DNA of 64,000 nt from Polynucleobacter sphagniphilus (GTDB lineage Bacteria > Pseudomonadota > Gammaproteobacteria > Burkholderiales > Burkholderiaceae): contig NZ_MPIY01000003.1 in assembly GCF_001953355.1 (NCBI RefSeq), forward strand, positions 186,001 to 250,000, written 5' to 3'. The notes under the pieces are model-generated. The model was not told the DNA's origin. It worked only from the letters and a program-made list of their open reading frames with translations, and did no database searches. Shown here piece after piece: positions 56,164 through 64,000 of this stretch (position 1 is the stretch's first letter; every line of letters starts with the position of its first letter). Both the position numbers and the translations under genes were made by a program.

Positions 56164-57105
56164 TTAAGCGGCTGGTGCTTGTAGCATCGCCCGCATTTTT
56201 TTCAGAGCGGACATCTCGATTTGGCGCACGCGTTCGGCAGAGATGCCGTATTCATCAGCTAAATCATGTAATGTTTTTGTGCCATGACCATCGGCATCCA
56301 TCGCTAACCAGCGAGATTGCACAATATTTCGGCTGCGCTCATCTAATGCCATCAAGGCGTTGTTTAGCTGAGGTCCTTGGAGTGCATCCGTTTGGGCAGC
56401 GGCCATCATTTCAGTAGGCTCCTGAGTGCTATCACTGAGCCACTGAATGGGTGCGTAGGCAGCATCTTCGTCGCTATCATCACTGTCCAGTGCAACATCA
56501 CCGCCAGCCAAGCGCATTTCCATTTCCCTGACATCGGACCCCTTAACGTCGAGGGCTTTTGCAAGCGCCTCAATTTCACCGGGAGTTAATGCGCTGAGAG
56601 TCGGTTTATTGCTGCGTAAATTGAAGAACAACTTTCGCTGTGCTTTGGTAGTGGCAACCTTAACGAGGCGCCAGTTTTTGAGAATATATTCATGAATCTC
56701 GGCTTTGATCCAATGAATTGCATAAGATACTAAGCGTGCCCCCTGAGTAGGGTCATAGCGCTTCACAGCCTTCATCAAGCCTACATTACCTTCTTGTATG
56801 AGGTCGGCGTGTGGAATACCATACCCAAGATACTGGCGGGCAACGGAGACGACTAAACGTAGGTGTGATAACACCAAGGTTTTAGCGGCATCCACATTTT
56901 CAGTGCGACGAAATTCCTGCGCAAGATGGAGTTCTTCAGCAGCACTGAGCATGGGGACGCGATTAACATAATTAATGTAGGCATCGAGTGTGCCAATCCC
57001 GAGGGATGGCAACATTGGAAAAGCAAGCGAACCACCAGCAGTCTGCGCTGCTGGCAATGTTTGCCTGGCTTGCAATAGCGGTTTATCAGCTTTCTTTTGA
57101 ACCAT
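56164..57105 (-). CDS. rpoH: RNA polymerase sigma-32 factor
   Basis: 313 residues. Region 2 has DLIQEGNVGLMKAVKRYDP, followed by the RpoH-box QRKLFFNLRSNK, and region 4.2 has TLHDLADEYGISAERVRQIE. It directs transcription of heat-shock genes. The ATG at 57105 (MVQKKADKPLL) is chosen; the frame is open to a GTG at 57147, whose product would start in the leader. No ribosome binding site precedes 57105, but a six-codon ORF with a perfect one ends 13 bases upstream. Confidence 0.93.
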   Translation of the reverse strand: MVQKKADKPLLQARQTLPAAQTAGGSLAFPMLPSLGIGTLDAYINYVNRVPMLSAAEELHLAQEFRRTENVDAAKTLVLSHLRLVVSVARQYLGYGIPHADLIQEGNVGLMKAVKRYDPTQGARLVSYAIHWIKAEIHEYILKNWRLVKVATTKAQRKLFFNLRSNKPTLSALTPGEIEALAKALDVKGSDVREMEMRLAGGDVALDSDDSDEDAAYAPIQWLSDSTQEPTEMMAAAQTDALQGPQLNNALMALDERSRNIVQSRWLAMDADGHGTKTLHDLADEYGISAERVRQIEMSALKKMRAMLQAPAA

Positions 57106-57118
57106 TTTTTTGAATTTT

Positions 57119-57139
57119 TTAAGTGTGAATAAGTTCCAT
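57119..57139 (-). promoter_or_regulatory. Six-codon leader ORF before rpoH
   Basis: AGGAG (57151-57147), seven-base spacer, ATG at 57139, product MELIHT, TAA at 57121-57119, then 13 bases to the rpoH ATG. It could couple or regulate rpoH translation. Only the sequence signals support it. Confidence 0.4.
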
Positions 57140-57195
57140 TTTAGCACTCCTGTTAAGAGACTGCTAATGCTTTTTTACTTTTGCAAGCAACTGAT

Positions 57196-58086
57196 TTAAT
57201 TGAATAATTCTGCTGAATATTGCTCGGCAGTGAAGGGGACTAGGTCGTCAATTCCCTCACCTTTTCCAAGGGCCAGAATGGCTGGTTTTGGGCCGTCTTT
57301 CAGAGTATGGGCAAGGGCGCAGATTACCCCCCCTTTTGCAGTGCCATCGAGCTTAGTCACGATGATTCCGGTAAGACCAAGGGCTGCATGAAATGCCTTG
57401 ACTTGGCTCAAACCATTTTGTCCAGTGTTTCCATCTAGAACGAGTAAGGTCTGGTGTGGTGCCCCGGGTAGGGCTTTGCCGATGACGCGCTTGACCTTCT
57501 TAAGCTCTTCCATCAGGTGGTCTTGCGTTGCCAGACGTCCGGCCGTATCAATAATGAGAATATCGCTTTTGCGTGAGATGGCCGAATGGATGGCGTCATG
57601 CGCCACTGCCGCTGCGTCACCACCTTCTTGAGTGATGACATCAACCTGGTTGCGCCCACCCCACTCTTGCAATTGATTGCGTGCCGCAGCACGGAAGGTA
57701 TCGCCAGCGGCCAATAGGACTGATTTACCCTGCGACTGAAAGAGTCGACATAACTTGCCGATGGTGGTTGTCTTGCCTGCCCCATTCACGCCAATTACCA
57801 GCCAAACTTCAGGGCTACCTATTAAGGTATGGGTATATAAGGGGTTGGGTGAGGGCTCTATGGCGCCAAGTAATGCGGCGACCTCTTGGATGAGAAGTTG
57901 TTGTAAGTCTTCAGGGGTAGATGCCTTTTCTGACTTTGCTGCTTTACGCAGCTTAATCATCAATTGCTCAGTGGTGGGTAGTCCCACATCACTTTGGATG
58001 AGTGTCTCTTCGAGAGTCTCAAACCAAGCTTCGTCAGTTTGGTTGGATTTAAATAGAGAACCGAGGGTTTTACGTAGGCCGAACAT
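57196..58086 (-). CDS. ftsY: Signal recognition particle receptor FtsY
   Basis: 296 residues, essentially the NG GTPase domain without the acidic A domain of E. coli. P-loop GVNGAGKTTTIGKLCRLF, DTFRAAARNQLQEW, DTAGRLATQDHLMEEL and TKLDGTAKGG are intact. It docks SRP-ribosome complexes at the membrane. Divergent from the M16 peptidase by 52 bases, and 48 bases ahead of the rpoH leader. Confidence 0.95.
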   Translation of the reverse strand: MFGLRKTLGSLFKSNQTDEAWFETLEETLIQSDVGLPTTEQLMIKLRKAAKSEKASTPEDLQQLLIQEVAALLGAIEPSPNPLYTHTLIGSPEVWLVIGVNGAGKTTTIGKLCRLFQSQGKSVLLAAGDTFRAAARNQLQEWGGRNQVDVITQEGGDAAAVAHDAIHSAISRKSDILIIDTAGRLATQDHLMEELKKVKRVIGKALPGAPHQTLLVLDGNTGQNGLSQVKAFHAALGLTGIIVTKLDGTAKGGVICALAHTLKDGPKPAILALGKGEGIDDLVPFTAEQYSAELFN

Positions 58087-58138
58087 AATCGATACAATTT
58101 AAAAGATGCATCTTATCAATTTAATTTTTGGAGATACA

Positions 58139-59530
58139 GTGATCTTACAGATGCGCAGCGTTTTACCGCGGCTTTCTTTGCTTTTCTTGCTCTGTATGCC
58201 TTTATTGGCATGCGCTGAAGCAAATCAGACTGCTGATACCCATGAGTACCAACTCTCGAATGGCCTCAAACTCATTGTGAGGGAGGACCATCGCGCTCCT
58301 ACTGTGGCACATATGGTTTGGTATCGCGCAGGATCAATTGATGAAACCAATGGTCGCACTGGCGTAGCCCATGTCCTTGAGCATATGATGTTTAAGGGTA
58401 CCGATCAAGTAAAAGCCGGTGAATTCTCCCGCTTAGTTGCTGCCGTGGGAGGGCGCGAGAATGCCTTTACCAATCGTGATTACACCGCCTTCTTTCAGCA
58501 GGTTGAAAAATCAAAATTAAACGATGTGATGAAGCTAGAAGCCGACCGTATGTCTAATCTCAATTTTGATGATGCAGAATATGCCAAAGAAATTCAGGTG
58601 ATCATGGAAGAGCGGCGCTTACGCACCGAAGATAATCCAGCTAGCCTATTAAATGAATCCTTGATGGCAACCGCTTTTATGAGTTCGCCTTATCGTCATC
58701 CTGTGATTGGTTGGATGAATGATTTGCAAAATATGAAAGCAGTTGATGCGCGTAACTGGTATCAGAGTTGGTATGCGCCTAATAATGCAGTCGTTGTGAT
58801 TAGCGGGGATGTTGATCCAGAGCAAACCTTGCGTATGGTCGAGAAATATTATGGCCCTGCTCAGGCACGTGAATTACCGGTTCGCAAACCACAAATTGAG
58901 CCACCTCAAAAGGGTATCAAGCAGGTAGAAGTGAAAGCACCTGCTGATAGTTTGCAGCTTGCAATGGCCTGGAAGGTTCCTCGTTTAGAGCCTGGCAAGT
59001 TAGATGATGTTGAGCCTTATGCCCTTGAATTACTTGCCGGAGTGCTGGATGGTTATGACAACGCCCGCTTAGATCGAATCTTGGTGAAGCAAGAGCGTGT
59101 GGTCAACGATATCAATGTCAGTTATGACATGATTTCTCGTGGGCCAGAATTATTTACGATCAGTGCGCGCGTGGCAAAAGGAAAAACGATTGCACAATCG
59201 CAAGCCGCTATTCGCGGGGTCTTGAATGAATTAATGGCAAAAGGTATTTTGGATTCCGAGTTAAAGCGGATTCAGGTCCACCTGCTTTCCGATCAAATTT
59301 ATAAACGGGATTCCATCTTTGGTCAGGCAATGGAAATTGGCAGTATCGAAATGGCTGGATTCTCATGGCGTGATATCGACACAATTTTGGAAAAAATGCA
59401 AACCATCACACCCGAACAAGTTCAAGCGGTAGCAAAAAAATATTTAGTGGATAGCGGCTTGACGATTGCAGTGTTGGATCCTCAAGTTCGTAATACTGCG
59501 GATGTCTCGAGTAAGGGAGCTACAAAATGA
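58139..59530 (+). CDS. M16 family zinc metallopeptidase (active subunit)
   Basis: 463 residues from GTG 58139, which has GGAGA (58130-58134) four bases upstream; ATG 58151 gives the same signal peptide (VLPRLSLLFLLCMPLLACAEA). The inverted zinc motif HVLEHMMFKGT (HxxEH) and downstream Glu in the EERRLRTEDNP region are intact. It is the catalytic member of the periplasmic M16 pair. Confidence 0.92.
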   Translation: MILQMRSVLPRLSLLFLLCMPLLACAEANQTADTHEYQLSNGLKLIVREDHRAPTVAHMVWYRAGSIDETNGRTGVAHVLEHMMFKGTDQVKAGEFSRLVAAVGGRENAFTNRDYTAFFQQVEKSKLNDVMKLEADRMSNLNFDDAEYAKEIQVIMEERRLRTEDNPASLLNESLMATAFMSSPYRHPVIGWMNDLQNMKAVDARNWYQSWYAPNNAVVVISGDVDPEQTLRMVEKYYGPAQARELPVRKPQIEPPQKGIKQVEVKAPADSLQLAMAWKVPRLEPGKLDDVEPYALELLAGVLDGYDNARLDRILVKQERVVNDINVSYDMISRGPELFTISARVAKGKTIAQSQAAIRGVLNELMAKGILDSELKRIQVHLLSDQIYKRDSIFGQAMEIGSIEMAGFSWRDIDTILEKMQTITPEQVQAVAKKYLVDSGLTIAVLDPQVRNTADVSSKGATK

Positions 59531-60873
59531 AGCCCCCTTTCTCCGTTAAACAAGCATTTGTTTTTGGGATATTCCTGTTTATTGCTTGGATACACAGTGC
59601 ATATGCCATCTTGCCCATAGAGCAATTGCCCGCAGTAAATGGTGCGAAAGCTTTTTTAGTTCAAACCAAGGCCTTGCCGATGGTGGATATTGAGGTCAGC
59701 ATTGATGCAGGCGATCGCTATGATCCAAAGGGTAAGAGTGGCTTAGCCTCGATGACTGCGGAGCTGATGAGTTATGGTGTGCGTGGCGAACAGCACGGAT
59801 TATCTGAGGCGCAAATTGCTGATGAGATTGCTGATTTAGGTGCAAATATTGCTACCTCAGTGAGTGGTGAGCGTGCAACTTTACGTATTCGCAGCTTAAG
59901 TAGAAAAGATTTGCGCGATAGGGCAGTGCAATTAGCGGCTGATATGTTAAGTACCCCGATCTATGATGCAAAAATATTGGCGCGGGAAAAACAGCGTTCT
60001 ATTACTGGTTTACTCGAAGCAGAAACTAAACCGGATTTTGTACTGGAGCGTCAATTTAGCAAATTGATTTATGGTGACTATCCATTAGCAAATTCGCCCT
60101 CGGTTAAATCGATTGCCGCGATTGAGGCCAATGATTTAGTGCGGTTTCATAAACAGTTTTATCGTGGTGAGCGCATGATTGTCAGCATTGTTGGCGATGT
60201 GAGCCCTGTAGAAGCTAATGAGGTAGTGCATACCTTGCTCAAAAGAATTCCACCATCAGGGCCAGCGATTCCAGCCCTACCCGCTTTTGCGCGCTCACCT
60301 GTAGAGCCATTAGCAGATCGTGAGGTAGATATTCCCTTTGATTCGCAGCAAGCGCATATTGCCATGGGAATGACAGCGATTACTCGCAATAATCCCGATT
60401 TCTTCCCGCTCTTGGTGGGTAATTATGTTTTAGGCGGGGGCGGTTTCGTCTCGCGCTTAATGACTGAGGTCCGTGAAAAACGCGGGCTTGCCTATAGTGT
60501 CTTCAGTTATTTTGCACCCGGTAAAGATGTGGGTATTTTTCAAGCGGGATTGCAAACAAAGAGTGATCAAGCTTCCTTGGCGCTTGATGTTATGAGTTCA
60601 ACCATGGCAAAGTTTATTGAGGATGGACCCACCCAATCTGAATTGCTCGCAGCCAAAGCAAATTTGATTAATGGTTATCCGCTGCGCATTGATAACAATC
60701 GCAAATTATTGGATACGGTTTCCTCGATTGTTTGGAATGGTCTGCCCTTAGATACGATGGAGACATGGACACAGCAAGTCAATGCCGTTAGCCTTGAGCA
60801 GGTTAATGCTGCTTTCCAGAAATACCTTGCGATGGATCGCATGAAAATTGTTGTACTGGGAGCATCCAAATAA
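59527..60873 (+). CDS. M16 family peptidase, inactive partner
   Basis: 448 residues with a signal peptide (FVFGIFLFIAWIHSAYA). It has the M16 fold, but the HxxEH site is replaced (LASMTAELMSYG), and the R/Y pair at the C-terminal domain is kept (VREKRGLAYSVFSYF). This is the usual non-catalytic half of the heterodimer. It is coupled to the active gene by an ATGA overlap. Confidence 0.9.
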   Translation: MKPPFSVKQAFVFGIFLFIAWIHSAYAILPIEQLPAVNGAKAFLVQTKALPMVDIEVSIDAGDRYDPKGKSGLASMTAELMSYGVRGEQHGLSEAQIADEIADLGANIATSVSGERATLRIRSLSRKDLRDRAVQLAADMLSTPIYDAKILAREKQRSITGLLEAETKPDFVLERQFSKLIYGDYPLANSPSVKSIAAIEANDLVRFHKQFYRGERMIVSIVGDVSPVEANEVVHTLLKRIPPSGPAIPALPAFARSPVEPLADREVDIPFDSQQAHIAMGMTAITRNNPDFFPLLVGNYVLGGGGFVSRLMTEVREKRGLAYSVFSYFAPGKDVGIFQAGLQTKSDQASLALDVMSSTMAKFIEDGPTQSELLAAKANLINGYPLRIDNNRKLLDTVSSIVWNGLPLDTMETWTQQVNAVSLEQVNAAFQKYLAMDRMKIVVLGASK

Positions 60874-60905
60874 ATAAGCCTACTAAGGGAACTTCTAAGG
60901 GTGTT

Positions 60906-61496
60906 TTGCAGCCTCCAAAGAAAGTGCGCATTATTGGTGGGATTTGGCGTAGTCGCTTATTATCCGTCATAGACGTGCCTGGATTGCGCCCTAGTACAGA
61001 TCGTATTCGAGAGACCTTATTTAATTGGTTGGGGCAGGACTTAAGTGGCTTACGCTGCCTCGATTTATTTGCGGGTACTGGCGCTCTCGGTTTTGAGGCA
61101 GGATCTCGGCAAGCAGCTTCCGTTGTCTTATTGGAGAAGGATAAGAAGGCCTTTAGTAATTTGCAGGCGAATCTGGCTTTATTGCAATCCTCAGCCGTGC
61201 CTGGCACTGTTGAAATACTGCATCGGGATAGTTTTGAGTTTTTGAAAACACAAGGCGATTCCAGCTGCAATTTGATCTTTATCGATCCCCCATTTCAGGA
61301 TGGGGTGTTACTTGATCGGGCCGTCATTGAGGCGGGTCGGGTTTGTGATGATGCTGCGGGGGGCGGTATTTATGTTGAGTTTCCTGCAAATCGCCCTAGA
61401 GGCGATATAGAAGCCTTACTTCCAGGGTGGCATTGTGGAAAGTACTTAGAGGCAGGGCAGGTAAAAGCCTGTCTATTTCGCAGAATAAGGGACTAA
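60906..61496 (+). CDS. rsmD: 16S rRNA (guanine(966)-N2)-methyltransferase
   Basis: 196 residues from TTG 60906 (AAGG five bases upstream; no ATG or GTG fits in frame). Family motifs: RIIGGIWRSRLLSV, RPSTDRIRETLFNWL, SAM-binding CLDLFAGTGALGFEA and catalytic IFIDPPFQ. It modifies G966 in helix 31. Precedes coaD, as in most proteobacteria. Confidence 0.93.
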   Translation: MQPPKKVRIIGGIWRSRLLSVIDVPGLRPSTDRIRETLFNWLGQDLSGLRCLDLFAGTGALGFEAGSRQAASVVLLEKDKKAFSNLQANLALLQSSAVPGTVEILHRDSFEFLKTQGDSSCNLIFIDPPFQDGVLLDRAVIEAGRVCDDAAGGGIYVEFPANRPRGDIEALLPGWHCGKYLEAGQVKACLFRRIRD

Positions 61497-61532
61497 ACTC
61501 TTGCCTGTAGCTGATAAAGCCTTAGGAGAATT

Positions 61533-62912
<1,380 letters not shown>

Positions 62913-62942
62913 AATTTGAGTGTAAGAATAAAAGCATTTCTA

Positions 62943-62970
62943 CAAAAAAGAAAACCCGCGAGTAGCGGGT
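62943..62970 (-). terminator. Intrinsic terminator of rplY
   Basis: ACCCGC (62954-62959), loop, GCGGGT (62965-62970), followed on the minus strand by TTTTCTTTTTT. It lies 30 bases before the pth start, so pth probably has read-through or its own weak promoter. Confidence 0.75.
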
Positions 62971-63006
62971 CTTCTCATTGAAGCAATTGCCTTTAAAGCA
63001 TCAGGC

Positions 63007-63639
63007 TTATTTTTTTGCTTCAGCGGCTGGTGCAGCAGCAGCTGCTGCAGGAGCGGCTTCAGCGTCAGCAGCTTTAACAGATGGGATACGTGCGTTAACG
63101 AGCACTGGATTCTCTTGCTCAACGTGCAATACCAAAGTCACACCTTTAGGTAATACAACATCTTTAGCGTGGATTGCATGACCCACTTCGATTTTGCCCA
63201 AATCTACTTCAATGAATTCTGGCAAATCAGCTGGCAAGCAAGAAACTTCCAATTCGTTCGTAATGTGGCTTAGTGCTGCACCTTGCAATTTAACCGCATC
63301 AGATGCGTCTGCATTGGTGAAGTGCAATGGAACACGCATATGAACTTTCTCAGATGCGGAAACACGCTGGAAGTCGATATGCAGTACCAATGGCTTAAAT
63401 GGATGCATTTGATAATCGCGCAACAACACTTTCTGCGCTTTGCCATCGATCTCAAGATCAAGAATAGATGAGTGAAATGCTTCTTTGCGAAGAGCATGGA
63501 ATAGCGCATTGTGATCCAACTCAATTGCGAGTGCTGGGTCATTGCTACCGTAAATGATTCCTGGAGTTTTTCCAGAGTTGCGCAGACGGCGGCTCGCACC
63601 CGTTCCCTGTACGCTTCTATTAAAGGCTACTACTTTCAT
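63007..63639 (-). CDS. rplY: 50S ribosomal protein L25, long (CTC) form
   Basis: 210 residues. The N-terminal L25 5S-rRNA-binding domain (about 1-95: [20 protein letters not shown]) is followed by the CTC C-terminal domain ([20 protein letters not shown]) and an Ala-rich tail ([16 protein letters not shown]). Upstream is prs, the usual neighbour in betaproteobacteria. Confidence 0.95.
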   Translation of the reverse strand: MKVVAFNRSVQGTGASRRLRNSGKTPGIIYGSNDPALAIELDHNALFHALRKEAFHSSILDLEIDGKAQKVLLRDYQMHPFKPLVLHIDFQRVSASEKVHMRVPLHFTNADASDAVKLQGAALSHITNELEVSCLPADLPEFIEVDLGKIEVGHAIHAKDVVLPKGVTLVLHVEQENPVLVNARIPSVKAADAEAAPAAAAAAPAAEAKK

Positions 63640-63775
63640 ATTGAATTCCCAAAATTAAGGTTAATTTCCGTTCGCGACCAAACAGAAAAGCCTTTGATTA
63701 TAGCGTGGGATTGGATGCTTTTGCCTAAAAAGGCTGGAAAAATACCAAAAAAGGGCTTAATTACTTGTTTTTGGC

Positions 63776-64000
63776 TTATTCGGCAAACATCGACATCACG
63801 GAGTCACCTTTGCTGATGCGGGAAAGCGTTTCAGCGAGGATGGGAGCAACGCTCAGTTGGCGAATCTTACTTACTTTGATTGCTTCCGGAGTCAGGGGAA
63901 TGGTGTCGGTAACAACCAGTTCATCCAATTGCGAGGCAGCAATTCGAGCAACTGCCCCACCGGAAAGAACGGCATGGGTACAGTAGGCAGTTACACCCTT
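63776..64000 (-). CDS. prs: Ribose-phosphate pyrophosphokinase, C-terminal part
   Basis: 75 codons to TAA (63778-63776) from a gene running off the right edge. The tail ([52 protein letters not shown]) is the C-terminal end of Prs, which makes PRPP. It precedes rplY on the same strand with 136 bases between, and no terminator is seen there, so the two may share a transcript. Confidence 0.92.
   Translation of the reverse strand, partial: KGVTAYCTHAVLSGGAVARIAASQLDELVVTDTIPLTPEAIKVSKIRQLSVAPILAETLSRISKGDSVMSMFAE

Overview
The window most resembles a small free-living betaproteobacterium of the Burkholderiaceae, probably Polynucleobacter. That is an inference from gene order and protein character: the ctaD/small assembly protein/ctaG/DUF2970/ctaE/DUF2909/SURF1/ctaA/ctaB/SCO/rpoH run, the rsmD-coaD-ferredoxin-pth-rplY-prs run and the trxB/ftsK/lolA/serS run are all betaproteobacterial, and base composition is moderate. 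No rRNA gene, transposase or CRISPR array is visible.

Layout. Positions 1-4900 hold the 5' end of an OprB-like porin behind a large Fur-type palindrome, a 35-residue ORF, an OxlT-like oxalate/formate-type antiporter behind an FNR-type box, and a four-gene copper/thiol module (DUF2946 protein, Cys-rich outer-membrane protein, TlpA-like reductase, PCu(A)C chaperone). Positions 4900-11260 hold a hydroxyacid/glyoxylate module: a YdiJ-like FAD/Fe-S dehydrogenase, a GntR/FCD regulator, a serine-glyoxylate-type aminotransferase and an ACS-family transporter. Positions 11380-20600 are housekeeping: RodZ-like protein, glnB, nadE, ppa, trxB, ftsK, lolA, serS and tRNA-Ser(CGA).

Positions 20605-28500, directly after the tRNA gene, form an accessory island. 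It contains broken phage genes (a terminase tail fused to an unrelated N-terminal domain, an N-terminal capsid fragment joined to the tail of an HD-GYP gene, and two copies of a small phage-like ORF) alongside three intact defence-like genes. These are an Abi_2/AbiF HEPN protein preceded by its own promoter and a short hairpin RNA, an AbiEi-Fic fusion bracketed by two pairs of 20-bp repeats with identical 31-bp spacing, and a DEDDh exonuclease. There is also an MFS transporter and a 456-base gene-free stretch with two strong hairpins. The Abi/RNA unit and the Fic repeats are the best candidates for undescribed biology here.

Positions 28500-47050 return to core genes: ilvD, yggT, an amino-acid permease, a histone-H1-like protein with a YbjN-like domain, an AsmA-like protein, a truncated gshB, the regulatory PTS (EIIA-Man, HPr, EI), a MoeB/ThiF enzyme, ctpA, gpmA, rhodanese, grxC, secB, gpsA, trmL, comF and a BioC-like methyltransferase. 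Positions 47100-56160 are one co-directional cytochrome aa3 oxidase locus with its copper and haem A assembly factors, behind a good sigma-70 promoter; only a DUF2909 gene points the other way. Positions 56160-64000 hold rpoH (with a six-codon leader ORF), ftsY, two M16 peptidases, rsmD, coaD, a ferredoxin, pth, rplY and the 3' end of prs.
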